34,141 bases of DNA from Methylotenera sp. (GCA_021738245.1 JAIPCJ010000030.1:1-34141), one strand, 5' to 3'; shown: positions 16,963-25,180, counted from the stretch's first letter. Notes: generated from the sequence alone by a model not told the origin. Translations and numbers: made by a program.

Positions 16963-17874
16963 TCAAAGATCCAGGGCTTGCGCGAGCTGCCAGAGGCCGG
17001 CCGGCGCGGTGTTGTCGAGCGTCAGCGGTGCAGCCACGCCGAAGTGGCTCAGCGCCAGCGCATAGCGTTCGCAGAGCGTGGGCTCGCCGATGAGGGCGAG
17101 GCGTGCTGGCAGGCCGCCCTGCAGTTCGTGGGCGATCTCATGGCCGATCAGCAGGCCTGAGAGGTAGTCCGGCAGTTGCGCCGGCGCCAGCCGTTTGAAC
17201 AGCCCCAGGGTCCGCACCGAGAACAGCTGCTGACCCAGGGCGCCGGGCTGTCGCGCCGCGTCGACGCCGGCCAGGAACCCGTCGGCGTCCGGGGCGGTGC
17301 TGCCCTCGGCCGGCATCAGCCGCGCCAGCACCGAGTGCTGCCGCAGCAGGGCGTAGAGCTCGCCGGTCATGTGGGTGGTAAATCCGGTGATGCGGCCGCC
17401 TTGCACGCGGGCCCACTTGGCATGCGTGCCGGGCAGCACGAGGCAGGCATCGCTCGCCAGCTCGGGGTGCCGCGCGAGGGCGCCGACGATCTGCGTTTCT
17501 TCACCGCGCATCACGTCGGGCTGCAGGCCGTCGTGCATCAGGCCAGGCACGATGTGCACGCCCTCGTCGGCCAGGTGCAGGGTCTGCGCGGCCAAGGCGG
17601 CGGCATCGGCTGGGCAGGGCGCATAGGGCGCCTCGTGCCAGCCGTGCTGGCTGCCCACCATGCCGCAGGCGAGCACCGGCACGCCGGGGTGATGCGTGCG
17701 CCAGTCGCCCGCGATTGCGGCCAGGGCTTGGGCGAAGGCGGTGGGTCCGTGAAGGGACGAGGCCCCGTCGTCGGACTGCTTTGAAGCCAGCACCTCGCCC
17801 TGCGCCCCCAGCAGGAAGGCGCGCAGTCGGGTGCTGCCCCAGTCCAGCGCGATGAGCCGGGCGTCGGTCACCAT
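16963..17874 (-). CDS. dgoK: 2-dehydro-3-deoxygalactonokinase
   Basis: A 303-residue ATP-dependent kinase of the DgoK family (ASKHA fold) that phosphorylates 2-keto-3-deoxygalactonate at C6. Visible marks are the phosphate-1 motif [27 protein letters not shown], the phosphate-2 region [14 protein letters not shown], and [12 protein letters not shown]. The ATG at 17874 overlaps the end of dgoD by seven bases. A longer reading frame extends upstream, but it overlaps dgoD and has no family similarity there. Confidence 0.94.
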   Translation of the reverse strand: MVTDARLIALDWGSTRLRAFLLGAQGEVLASKQSDDGASSLHGPTAFAQALAAIAGDWRTHHPGVPVLACGMVGSQHGWHEAPYAPCPADAAALAAQTLHLADEGVHIVPGLMHDGLQPDVMRGEETQIVGALARHPELASDACLVLPGTHAKWARVQGGRITGFTTHMTGELYALLRQHSVLARLMPAEGSTAPDADGFLAGVDAARQPGALGQQLFSVRTLGLFKRLAPAQLPDYLSGLLIGHEIAHELQGGLPARLALIGEPTLCERYALALSHFGVAAPLTLDNTAPAGLWQLAQALDL

Positions 17875-19016
17875 TCGGCGACGCTCCCGTCCTCGTGGCG
17901 CCACAGCGGGTTGCGCCAGTCGGGCGCGCGCCGGCTCGCCTCGATCACCTTCTCTTCGTCCACCACCACCCCGAGGCCCGGCTTGGGCAGCGGCGCGATG
18001 TAGCCGTTCTCGATGTGGAAGTCTTCCTTGTTGAGCACGTAGTCGAGCAACTCGCCACCCTGGTTGTAGTGGATGCCCATGCTCTGCTCCTGCAGCACGG
18101 CGTTGTGCGAGACGAAGTCCACTTGCAGGCAGGCCGCCAACGCGATGGGGCCGAGCGGGCAGTGGGGGGCCAGCGCCACGTCGTAGGCCTCGGCCATCGC
18201 GGCGATCTTCAGGCACTCGGTGATGCCGCCGGCGTGCGAGAGGTCAGGCTGCACGATGGACAGGCCGCCGGCCTGGAAGACGCGCTTGAACTCGAAGCGC
18301 GAGTACATGCGCTCGCCCGCGGCCAGCGGAATGGCCGTGTGCCCGGCCAGGCGCGCGTAGGTTTCGTCCTGTTCCGCCAGCACGGGTTCTTCCACGAAGA
18401 GCGGGCGGTAGGGCTCCAGCGCCTTGAGCATCACCTTGGCCATGGGCGCGCCGATGCGGCCGTGGAAGTCGATGCCGAACTCGATGTCGTGGCCGAAGGC
18501 TTCGCGAATCTCGGCGATGCGCGCCACGGCCTGGTCGACCTTGCGGGCGCTGTCGATGAGGCCCATTTCCTCGGAGCCGTTCATCTTGAAGGTGTCGAAG
18601 CCGCCTTCGCGCAGGCGTTGGATGTCACGGATGACGTCTGCCGGGCGGTCGCCACCGACCCAGGAGTAGACCTTCATCTTGTCGCGCACCAGACCGCCGA
18701 GCAGTTCGTAAACCGGCGCACCCAACGCCTTGCCCTTGATGTCCCACAGCGCCTGGTCGATGCCGGCAATGGCGCTCATCAGGATGGCGCCGCCCCGGTA
18801 GAAGCCGCCGCGGTACATGACCTGCCAGAGGTCGTTGATGCGGGCCGGGTCCTGGCCGATGAGGTAGGGCTCGAACTCATGCACCGCCGCCTCCACGCTG
18901 CGCGCCTTGCCCTCGATGACCGGCTCGCCCCAGCCGCTGATGCCTTCGTCGGTGTCGATCTTCAGGAACATCCACCGCGGCGCGAGGCGGTAGGTGGTCA
19001 GCTTGGTGATTCGCAT
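17868..19016 (-). CDS. dgoD: D-galactonate dehydratase
   Basis: A 382-residue enolase-superfamily enzyme that dehydrates galactonate to 2-keto-3-deoxygalactonate. All catalytic positions are intact and fall at the E. coli numbering: metal ligands Asp183, Glu209 and Glu235, acid/base His185 (GIDFHG) and His285 (APHCPLGP). It is the first gene of the minus-strand sugar operon; its upstream region is AT-rich and probably holds the main promoter. Confidence 0.97.
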   Translation of the reverse strand: MRITKLTTYRLAPRWMFLKIDTDEGISGWGEPVIEGKARSVEAAVHEFEPYLIGQDPARINDLWQVMYRGGFYRGGAILMSAIAGIDQALWDIKGKALGAPVYELLGGLVRDKMKVYSWVGGDRPADVIRDIQRLREGGFDTFKMNGSEEMGLIDSARKVDQAVARIAEIREAFGHDIEFGIDFHGRIGAPMAKVMLKALEPYRPLFVEEPVLAEQDETYARLAGHTAIPLAAGERMYSRFEFKRVFQAGGLSIVQPDLSHAGGITECLKIAAMAEAYDVALAPHCPLGPIALAACLQVDFVSHNAVLQEQSMGIHYNQGGELLDYVLNKEDFHIENGYIAPLPKPGLGVVVDEEKVIEASRRAPDWRNPLWRHEDGSVAEW

Positions 19017-19061
19017 GGGGCCGGGTCTGCTGGAAAACGGCAGCCAGCTTAGGCGGCGAAG

Positions 19062-19112
19062 CTAGGTCTGAAATATCGTTTTTATAAGCGAATCTATATT
19101 GACTTTGTATGC
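19062..19112 (-). promoter_or_regulatory. AT-rich probable promoter/operator of the galactose operon
   Basis: A strongly AT-rich patch in GC-rich surroundings, 45-95 bases upstream of dgoD. On the minus strand it contains TATAAA and GATATT as possible -10 elements and flanking ATATT/AATAT arms, one possible binding region for the LysR-type regulator. No good -35 hexamer can be assigned. Confidence 0.4.
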
Positions 19113-19135
19113 CTCCTGACGAACCTTGCCGGGCG

Positions 19136-19167
19136 CAGAAAGCAAAAGGGGCTGCGATGCAGCCCCT
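19136..19167 (-). terminator. rho-independent terminator of the 32-residue ORF
   Basis: A 9-bp perfect stem AGGGGCTGC / GCAGCCCCT with a 3-base loop. On the minus strand it is followed by TTTTGCTTT. It ends the small transcript just before the dgoD promoter region. Confidence 0.85.
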
Positions 19168-19202
19168 GTCTGTGGTGCGGGCCCCGCCCGCTGTCGCGTG
19201 AT

Positions 19203-19301
19203 TCAGGGACCGTTCTGGCCGTAGCGGCCGCCCGTGGCGTCCATGAGTTGGCCCAGCGTGGCGACGGTGGCGATGGCGAGCGTGATGAACAGCAGTTCCA
19301 T
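19203..19301 (-). CDS. 32-residue small protein with hydrophobic N-terminus
   Basis: A short ORF starting MELLFITLAIATVATLGQLM and ending in a polar Gly/Asn tail (GGRYGQNGP). Residues 2-18 form a likely membrane helix. A purine-rich ribosome site (AAAGGGAAA) lies seven bases before the ATG. The ORF has its own candidate promoter with a long inverted repeat and a strong terminator, so it is a complete monocistronic unit. It resembles no family I know; small single-span membrane regulators are the closest general class. Its promoter points away from the sigma-54 regulator gene's start but in the same direction of transcription. Confidence 0.6.
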   Translation of the reverse strand: MELLFITLAIATVATLGQLMDATGGRYGQNGP

Positions 19302-19332
19302 GTGTTTCCCTTTCTTCGTTGTTGAGACCGGC

Positions 19333-19372
19333 ATATTAGGGTTTCTACTGTGACAATCCAGGGAAAACCCTA
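19333..19372 (-). promoter_or_regulatory. promoter of the 32-residue ORF inside an 8-bp inverted repeat
   Basis: Perfect arms TAGGGTTT (19337-19344) and AAACCCTA (19365-19372) are separated by 20 bases. On the minus strand a -35-like TGGATT and a -10-like TAATAT, 16 bases apart, are interleaved with the arms. That is the layout expected for an operator covering a promoter. The distance to the ATG is about 32 bases. Confidence 0.5.
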
Positions 19373-19464
19373 TGCAAAGCCGGTATGGAACGATGCGGTA
19401 CTGCGGAACGGGTGGCTAGAAGTTACTTGAGGTCCTCTCCCTATCGCGTTGCCGGAAATGGACT

Positions 19465-20793
19465 TTATTCCGGGCTCGTGGCCTTGATTCGTCGATAGAG
19501 CGTCCGCTCGCTCAGCCCCAGTTGAGCCGCCATCTCTCGCCGGCTCAATCGGCCCTCCGCCAGCAAGCGAGCGATCTCGGCGTCGAGATCAGGGCCAGCC
19601 GACGCGGCCCGCGGCATCTGGGCGACGCGTGGCGAGGCAGCCACCAACGGTGCACCCACCCACGCCGGCAAGTGCTCAGGCCGCACGACGCCATCGTCTG
19701 CAAACAGCCGCGCGCGCTCCAGCACATTGCGCAACTCTCGGACGTTGCCAGGCCAGTGATACGCCTGCAGCCGCGCGAGGGCCGCAGGCTGAACGGCCAG
19801 GGGCTGGGCCGTCTGGGCACCCCGCTGCAAAAACGACTCCACCAGCAATGGGATATCGCCCAGGCGGGCGCGCAGCGGTGGCAGCTCGATGGGGAAGGCT
19901 GCGAGGCGGTAGTACAGGTCTTGCCGGAACTCACCTTGCGCCACCCATTGAGCCAAGGGCTTGTGCGTGGCGGCCACGAGCCGGAAATCCGCCTGCCGGG
20001 CCCCGGTGGCGCCGACCCGGCGAAAGGTGCCTGACTCGATGAGGCGCAGCAACTTGACCTGCATGGCGAGTGGCACATCGCCGATCTCGTCCAGGAAGAG
20101 CGTGCCGCCCTCGGCCGTCTCGACCAGGCCTGGCTTGCGCAGCAGGGCCCCCGTGAACGCCCCTTTCTCATGACCGAACAACTCGCTTTCGAAAAGCGAC
20201 TCGGGCAGGCCGGAACAGTCGACCACGACAAAGGGCCCATGCCGGCGGTCACTCGCCTCATGGACGGCGCGGGCGAACAACTCCTTGCCGGTGCCCGACT
20301 CCCCTTGCAGCAGCACGGGCAGCGCCGAGGGCGCCACGCGCTGAACGGCTTCCAGCGCTGCATTGAACGCCACCGACCGGCCCACGAGCCCGGCCTGGCT
20401 CGCCCTCGCAGAGGCCTGCCTGACGGTGGTGAGTCGCTCTACATACGCCACGACCTGGCGGTTGGCGTCGAGGATGGGGCGCAACTCCACGTCCACATGC
20501 TCCGGCCCACGCGGCGTGTGGTGGATGTGGAGCACCCGGTCGGGGCCCTTGGACTCGAAGGCCCGTCTTATCGGGCAGTGTTCGCCGGCCTGATCGCAGG
20601 GCACCTCGTAGTGGTGCGACACGCGAAAGCACTTGTGGCCGAGGTAGGGCCGGTCAGCCGTGCCGAACTGGCGCTGGTAGGAGGTGTTGGCGGCCAGGAT
20701 GTTGTAGTCCAGGTCCAGCACGATCATGGGCTGGGCCTCGTGCTCCAGATAAGAAACCAGGGCTTGTACGGCGGGGGCGGCGGGCGGGGTCAT
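19465..20793 (-). CDS. fisR: FisR-like sigma-54 activator sensing sulfane sulfur
   Basis: A 442-residue bacterial enhancer-binding protein. A PAS-like sensor (about 10-110) precedes the AAA+ domain with Walker A GESGTGKE (164-171), the sigma-54 contact loop GAFTGA (211-216) and Walker B LFLDEIGD (232-239). A Fis-type HTH ([21 protein letters not shown]) ends the protein. The sensor carries Cys55, Cys66 and Cys73, spaced 11 and 7 as in Cupriavidus FisR (Cys53, Cys64, Cys71), where polysulfide modifies them to activate sqr and pdo transcription. It is divergent from a persulfide dioxygenase-type gene. The start is uncertain: the ATG at 20793 gives near-FisR numbering and leaves a palindrome upstream free, while an ATG at 20823 and a TTG at 20850 are alternatives. 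Confidence 0.85.
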   Translation of the reverse strand: MTPPAAPAVQALVSYLEHEAQPMIVLDLDYNILAANTSYQRQFGTADRPYLGHKCFRVSHHYEVPCDQAGEHCPIRRAFESKGPDRVLHIHHTPRGPEHVDVELRPILDANRQVVAYVERLTTVRQASARASQAGLVGRSVAFNAALEAVQRVAPSALPVLLQGESGTGKELFARAVHEASDRRHGPFVVVDCSGLPESLFESELFGHEKGAFTGALLRKPGLVETAEGGTLFLDEIGDVPLAMQVKLLRLIESGTFRRVGATGARQADFRLVAATHKPLAQWVAQGEFRQDLYYRLAAFPIELPPLRARLGDIPLLVESFLQRGAQTAQPLAVQPAALARLQAYHWPGNVRELRNVLERARLFADDGVVRPEHLPAWVGAPLVAASPRVAQMPRAASAGPDLDAEIARLLAEGRLSRREMAAQLGLSERTLYRRIKATSPE

Positions 20794-20826
20794 GAGGAGG
20801 GGGCGGGTGGACGTGACTGCCATCGT

Positions 20827-20838
20827 CTGCCATGGCAG
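20827..20838. promoter_or_regulatory. candidate FisR upstream activating site
   Basis: The perfect 12-base palindrome CTGCCATGGCAG, followed two bases later by another CTGCC. It lies about 125 bases upstream of the -12 element of the divergent sigma-54 promoter, the usual distance for an enhancer-binding protein site, and just upstream of the chosen fisR start. Confidence 0.45.
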
Positions 20839-20948
20839 TTCTGCCGACAAGCCCTGTGGCAGACAACTCGATGTCAGCGATGGGTCCTTCGCCGCAAAAA
20901 CTCATTGCCGCTCAGAGGCTTGCACGCGTATCTTCAAGTTGCATCCGC

Positions 20949-20964
20949 TGGCACGAGTCTTGAT
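20949..20964 (+). promoter_or_regulatory. sigma-54 promoter of the persulfide dioxygenase gene
   Basis: TGGCACGAGTCTTGAT matches the -24/-12 consensus TGGCACG-N4-TTGCW with one mismatch (TTGA for TTGC) and correct spacing. The predicted transcript start near 20974 leaves about 50 bases of leader before the GAGGAG-preceded TTG. Confidence 0.7.
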
Positions 20965-21024
20965 TCGAATGCCATGACCTGCTGCCAACCCAACATGGGG
21001 CAACCCACGCCCGAGGAGATTGAC

Positions 21025-21948
21025 TTGACCCCCACCACTTCAGCGCCGCGCGATGCAACCGCATCACGACTTCAGGTCGAAGGCTTCTTCGATCCTGCGA
21101 CGTGGACCGTGAGTTATCTGGTGCTGGATCGCGGCACGATGCAATGCGCGCTGGTCGACAGCGTGCTGGACTACGACCCCAAGTCGGGGCGCACCAGTAC
21201 GGCCAGCGCTGATCGGCTCATCGCACGGGTCCGGGAGCTGGGCGCCGCGGTGCAATGGATTCTCGAAACGCATGTACACGCCGACCACCTCTCCGCGGCG
21301 CCTTACCTGCGCCAGGCGCTGGGCGGGCGACTGGGCATCGGCGAGCACATCACGGCCGTGCAGAAGGTCTTCGGTGCGCTGTTCAATGCCGGCCCGGGCT
21401 TCTCGCAGGACGGACGTCAGTTCGACCACCTGTTCCAGGACGGTGAGGCTTTCATGATCGGCGGGCTGCACGCGAATGCGCTGCACACGCCAGGCCACAC
21501 GCCGGCCTGCATGACCTACGTGGTGCGCGCAGGCGAGGGCGCAGACACCGAAACCGTGGCCTTCGTGGGCGACACCTTGTTCATGCCGGACTACGGCACG
21601 GCACGATGCGACTTCCCCGGCGGCGACGCGCGCACCCTGTACCGCTCGATCAACAAGGTGTTGAGCCTGCCGCCGCAGACCCGGCTCTACATGTGCCATG
21701 ACTACCAGCCCGGTGGCCGCGACGTCCAGTTCGTGAGCACCGTGGCGGAGGAGCGTGCCAGCAATGTGCATGTGCGTGATGGCATCAGCGAGGACGCCTT
21801 CGTGGCCATGCGCCATGCGCGCGATGCGACGCTCGAGATGCCCGTCCTCATCCTGCCCTCGGTTCAGGTGAACATGCGTGCCGGTGAACTGCCCCCGCCC
21901 GAGAGCAACGGCGTGCGGTACTTGAAGATCCCGCTGAACGCGGTTTGA
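21025..21948 (+). CDS. pdo: MBL-fold persulfide dioxygenase-like protein
   Basis: A 307-residue metallo-beta-lactamase-fold enzyme of the ETHE1/persulfide dioxygenase and Blh-like group, expected to oxidise glutathione persulfide to sulfite. Metal-site motifs are THVHADH (residues 82-88, His83, His85, Asp87, His88), the histidine in HTPGHT (His157) and the Asp in FVGDTLF. TARCDFPGGDAR and CHDYQPGGR are typical of the persulfide dioxygenase branch. The TTG start at 21025 is preferred because GAGGAG lies six bases upstream and because the sigma-54 transcript would start near 20974. ATGs at 20974 and 20995 are possible but lack ribosome sites. There is no rhodanese domain. A divergent FisR-like regulator supports the role. 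Confidence 0.86.
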   Translation: MTPTTSAPRDATASRLQVEGFFDPATWTVSYLVLDRGTMQCALVDSVLDYDPKSGRTSTASADRLIARVRELGAAVQWILETHVHADHLSAAPYLRQALGGRLGIGEHITAVQKVFGALFNAGPGFSQDGRQFDHLFQDGEAFMIGGLHANALHTPGHTPACMTYVVRAGEGADTETVAFVGDTLFMPDYGTARCDFPGGDARTLYRSINKVLSLPPQTRLYMCHDYQPGGRDVQFVSTVAEERASNVHVRDGISEDAFVAMRHARDATLEMPVLILPSVQVNMRAGELPPPESNGVRYLKIPLNAV

Positions 21949-22077
21949 TGGCCTGAACGCCGTGGGCCAGGACGCCTGAAGGCTTGTTGCCGGTACGGCA
22001 GGCGCGCTGCCTGCCGTCGGCCAGGTGGCCAGGCGTCCCTTCAGCTTGACTTAAGCCGCGGGCAGCACACTGGCGTC

Positions 22078-22170
22078 GGTCCTCCTAGGGACCCCTGCTT
22101 ATCCTCCCTGAGCAGGCGACCTCGTGACAGCGAGTGCGTTGAGCCCCGGCCTCGTGCCGGGGCCTTTCTT
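22078..22170 (+). ncRNA. candidate small RNA with CU-rich loops
   Basis: Three consecutive hairpins: GGTCC/GGACC with loop TCCTAG, CCTGCT/AGCAGG with loop TATCCTCCCTG, and CTCG/CGAG with loop TGACAG. A terminator hairpin with a T-rich tail follows. The first two loops are complementary to Shine-Dalgarno sequences, as in several bacterial regulatory RNAs. A TTGACT lies 32 bases upstream, but a -10 element is not evident. It could instead be the structured 3' end of the pdo transcript. Confidence 0.35.
22143..22170 (+). terminator. rho-independent terminator
   Basis: An 8-bp perfect stem GCCCCGGC / GCCGGGGC with loop CTCGT, followed by CTTTCTT. It would end the pdo transcript or the candidate small RNA. 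Confidence 0.75.
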
Positions 22171-22317
22171 GGCGGTGCCAGGCAGCGGGTGTCATGAGCG
22201 ATTGCCCGGCTGTCTGTGCTGCACCAGGCCGGCCCCGATCTCCGCAGCTTGCGCGCGTTCAGGTCCGCTTCAGCCTGCCGCCGCAGACTGCCCGATCGTC
22301 AACTGCCCGCCTTGTCG

Positions 22318-23610
22318 ATGTCTAACTTGCTGCCTTACCTGGTGCTCGCGGTGTTGGCGATTGCGCTGCACCTCTTTCTCAGGCGTCGCCGTGAGCGCCA
22401 GGGTGCTGCCGTCAAGGCGGAGGTGATGGCCGCGGGACTGAACGAGCCTGCGTCGCTGCACCCCATCGTGGACCCGGTGCGATGCATCGGCTCCGGTGGA
22501 TGCGCCCAGGTGTGCCCGGAGGGAGCGCTCGGCATCGTCGGAGGCAAGGCCGAATTGATCAACGCAGCGGCCTGTATCGGGCACGGCGCCTGTGCTGAGG
22601 CGTGTCCGGTGGAGGCCATCCAGCTGGTCTTTGGCACGGCCCGGCGTGGCGTGGACATTCCGCGCGTGGACCCTCATTTCGAATCGAATGTGCCCGGGCT
22701 GTTCATCGCGGGCGAATTGGGTGGCATGGGGCTCATCCGCAAGGCGGCCACCCAGGGCGTGCAGGCCATGGACAGCATCCGGCGGCGAGGGCGCGCGCCG
22801 TCGGATCGCCATGACGTGATCATCGTCGGCGCCGGCCCTGCCGGATTGGGGGCGGCCCTGTCGGCACAGGCACATGGCCTGCGCTACCTGGTGCTGGAGC
22901 AAGAAGATTCGTTGGGCGGGTCGGTGTACCACTACCCGCGCGCCAAGATCGCGATGACCGCGCCGGTCACCTTGCCACTGGTCGGCCAGGTGCGCATGTC
23001 GGAGGTGTCCAAGGAGAAGCTGCTGGCGTTCTGGCAGGACGTGGTGCAGCGGCATTCTTTGAAGCTGAGCTTCAAGGACGCCATGCATCGCGTCGAGCCC
23101 GAGCCGGGCGGTTTCGTCGTGCACGCCACCCGGGGCCAGTACCGGGCGCAGTCGGTGCTGTTGGCCATCGGCCGGCGTGGCAGCCCGCGCAAGCTCGGTT
23201 GCCCGGGGGAGGAACTGCCCAATGTGGTGTACCGGTTGATCGACGCTGAACAGTACCGCGGCCGCCGGGTGCTGGTGGTGGGCGGCGGGGACAGCGCGCT
23301 GGAGGCTGCGGTCCAGTTGTCAGAACAGCCGGGCACGACCGTGCGGCTGGCTTACCGCAGCGCGGCGTTCAACCGGGTCAAGGGCAAGAACCGTCAGGCG
23401 CTGGAGAGCGCGGTGGCGGCTGGGCGCATCCAGTTGCATCTGAGCACCGAGGTGGCCAGCATCGAGCTGGCGCAAGTGGCACTCGCGCACGGCGGTCAAC
23501 GCGAAACCGTGCCCAATGACGATGTCATCGTGTGCGCCGGGGGCGTGTTGCCGACACCGCTGCTGCAGGCCATGGGCATCGCGTTCGACACCAAGCACGG
23601 CACTGCCTGA
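22318..23610 (+). CDS. ferredoxin-fused FAD/NAD(P) oxidoreductase with membrane anchor
   Basis: A 430-residue protein. An N-terminal membrane helix (residues 4-21) is followed by Arg-rich positive residues. A two-motif ferredoxin region comes next (Cys56, Cys62, Cys66, Pro67; Cys86, Cys92, Cys96, Pro97). A pyridine nucleotide-disulfide-type oxidoreductase domain follows, with FAD motif IIVGAGPAGLGAAL, second nucleotide motif VLVVGGGDSALEAAVQL and a CAGG stretch near the end. In both Fe-S motifs the usual second cysteine is replaced, by Ser59 and His89. It probably passes electrons between a nicotinamide cofactor and a membrane or periplasmic redox partner; the partner is not in the window. 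The frame extends upstream, but the ATG giving MSNLLPYLVL is the sensible start. Confidence 0.85.
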   Translation: MSNLLPYLVLAVLAIALHLFLRRRRERQGAAVKAEVMAAGLNEPASLHPIVDPVRCIGSGGCAQVCPEGALGIVGGKAELINAAACIGHGACAEACPVEAIQLVFGTARRGVDIPRVDPHFESNVPGLFIAGELGGMGLIRKAATQGVQAMDSIRRRGRAPSDRHDVIIVGAGPAGLGAALSAQAHGLRYLVLEQEDSLGGSVYHYPRAKIAMTAPVTLPLVGQVRMSEVSKEKLLAFWQDVVQRHSLKLSFKDAMHRVEPEPGGFVVHATRGQYRAQSVLLAIGRRGSPRKLGCPGEELPNVVYRLIDAEQYRGRRVLVVGGGDSALEAAVQLSEQPGTTVRLAYRSAAFNRVKGKNRQALESAVAAGRIQLHLSTEVASIELAQVALAHGGQRETVPNDDVIVCAGGVLPTPLLQAMGIAFDTKHGTA

Positions 23611-23617
23611 CCTGGGG

Positions 23618-24796
23618 TCACCGCACGCGTGATCCGATCACCACTTCCAGGTCTTGGCGCCCCAGCGCCACCGCCTGCGTCGCGCCTTCCAGATCGCCCG
23701 GCTGCGGCTGCGCCTGACCCGAGCGGCTTACGCGGGCCGTCACGATCACCTGTTGGGCGCTCGACAGTCGTGCAGCGGGGTTCATGGCCTGGGTATCGTC
23801 CAGCTCGAACTTGAGGGGCAGGTCGCGCACCCGGCGCTGCAGCAAGGCCAACGGCATGCGCGGGCCCTCGGAGGCCCGGGCAAAAACGAAGACGGTGTCA
23901 TCCGGCTTGGCCTCACGCGCCAACTCCGGGGACAGGCGCACCGTGCCCGCCACCTTGGCGCCGGCGATGGTCTTCGCTGGCGCGGGGTCTGCGGTGATCG
24001 CGTTCGTGCCGCTCAGCTTGCGAGCATCGGCCAGCCCATTGCGTGCCTGCTCCACCAAGCCACTGCCTGCCGGCCCGGCCGCCACAACTTGCTCCCAGTA
24101 GCGGATGGCCGCTGGCATGTCCTGCCGGTTGAAGGCGTCGGTGCCGGCCAGCAGCAGGGCCTTGGGTTGTCGCGGGTCCTGCGCGAGCGCCTTCTTCACC
24201 CACGTCATGGGCTCACCGCCCAGCTGCCTGTCCTGCTTCAGGGCCAAGGCGTCGGCGTAGTCCGCCATGAGCTCCGCGTCCTGCGGCGCGAGCTTGAGGG
24301 CCCGGGCGTAGGCCGGCAGCGAGGCTTCGAGCTGTCCGAGGGTGGTGTAGGAACGGGCGAGCATGGCCCAGCCCTCGGCGTCGTCCGGCTTGGCCTTCAG
24401 CCGCTCTGCCAATGACTGCACCATGCCGACCATGGCCTCGTTGCCCAGTGCGTGAGGCGCCGACGCGGCGGCCGGCGCAGCGGCGGACGCAGGCGTCCAT
24501 CCTGCCGTGCTGGCGGATGACTGCCCTGGACTGCCTTTCCATGCGTAGCCCGCGCCACCGACCGCCAGTGCCACGGCCGCGAGCACGGCCGCCTGGCGCG
24601 TGGCCCATCGCGGGCGCGGTGCCGGGCGGCTCTGGGCTGCAGCGGGCGCCGGGCTGCCCTGCGCCAAGGTGGTCAGCAGCAAGGCGTCCAGGCGCTCGCG
24701 CGCTTGCGCATACAGCGCGTCGGGCAGGCTGCCTTGGGCATGCGCCTTTTCGATTTGCTCGATCTGGTCGAGCACACGTTGAAGTTCAGCGGACAT
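23618..24796 (-). CDS. ccmI: CcmI-like TPR cytochrome c biogenesis protein
   Basis: A 392-residue protein with a cytosolic N-terminal helix (residues 1-45), one membrane helix (AVLAAVALAVGGAGYAW), an Ala/Pro linker, TPR repeats (about 130-260, e.g. AEGWAMLARSYTTLGQLEASLPAYARAL) and a C-terminal beta domain (VFVFARASEGPRMPLAL to SRSGQAQPQPGDLEG) characteristic of CcmI/CycH. Canonical CcmI has a further N-terminal membrane helix that appears missing, so this may be a specialised paralogue. CcmI presents apocytochrome c to the haem-ligation complex CcmFH. Convergent with the oxidoreductase, with seven bases between. The rest of a ccm cluster would lie upstream, where the island now begins. Confidence 0.85.
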   Translation of the reverse strand: MSAELQRVLDQIEQIEKAHAQGSLPDALYAQARERLDALLLTTLAQGSPAPAAAQSRPAPRPRWATRQAAVLAAVALAVGGAGYAWKGSPGQSSASTAGWTPASAAAPAAASAPHALGNEAMVGMVQSLAERLKAKPDDAEGWAMLARSYTTLGQLEASLPAYARALKLAPQDAELMADYADALALKQDRQLGGEPMTWVKKALAQDPRQPKALLLAGTDAFNRQDMPAAIRYWEQVVAAGPAGSGLVEQARNGLADARKLSGTNAITADPAPAKTIAGAKVAGTVRLSPELAREAKPDDTVFVFARASEGPRMPLALLQRRVRDLPLKFELDDTQAMNPAARLSSAQQVIVTARVSRSGQAQPQPGDLEGATQAVALGRQDLEVVIGSRVR

Positions 24797-24824
24797 GGGC
24801 GGTCTCGGGGTGATGTTGGTTTGA

Positions 24825-24840
24825 ATGCCAAAACTGACGT
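24825..24840 (-). repeat. inverted extra copy of the island-end core
   Basis: Read on the minus strand it is ACGTCAGTTTTGGCAT, matching the second core of the left end (25165-25180) at 15 of 16 bases but in opposite orientation. It lacks the central motif found in the full ends. It may mark a remnant of an older insertion. Confidence 0.7.
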
Positions 24841-25081
24841 TTCAGTTCAAGGGTAATCCCTTGCTTGGTCACTGCGCGGTTTGGTTGGCAGGACGATCCG
24901 AGCGGGGATCATGCCGCCCGAAAGCCAAGAACGCGCGCGAGCTTAAGTGCTGTCGGCGCGACGCCCGTCGCACGTTGAGCACTGACGGGATCGACGACTG
25001 CCGATCCATCATCCGCACTTCCGCCCGCCTGTGACTCGTGAGCCAGATGCACCGGTTCCTTTCCCGGGCTGTTCGACAGAC

Positions 25082-25180
25082 CGTCAGTTTTTGCACCCGG
25101 AACCAAGACGTCTTCGAGCAGCACCGCTGTAACTCGTTGATTTATCGAGAACCATTCCCTCAGAACGTCAGTTTTTGCAT
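25082..25180 (+). repeat. left terminal repeat of the island
   Basis: Two identical 14-base cores CGTCAGTTTTTGCA (25082-25095 and 25166-25179, exactly 84 bases apart) flank a central GTAACTCGTTGATT (25129-25142). The same arrangement of two TGCA-ended cores and a GTAAGTCGTTGATT centre, with nearly equal spacings, occurs in inverse orientation at the other end of the island. Confidence 0.8.

Larger units (their letters stand above)
21949..22317. other. intergenic stretch between pdo and the ferredoxin-oxidoreductase gene
   Basis: No protein gene is supported here. The first 120 bases have no clear signal apart from a TTGACT at 22046. The middle holds three successive hairpins and a terminator (candidate small RNA). 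The last about 145 bases before the ATG at 22318 are plain GC-rich sequence in which I see no ribosome site or promoter. Confidence 0.6.

Noticed and set aside
20170-21024. Upstream extension of the dioxygenase frame
   Set aside because: It runs antisense through the sensor and AAA+ domain of the FisR-like gene and across the sigma-54 promoter, so it cannot be part of the protein.
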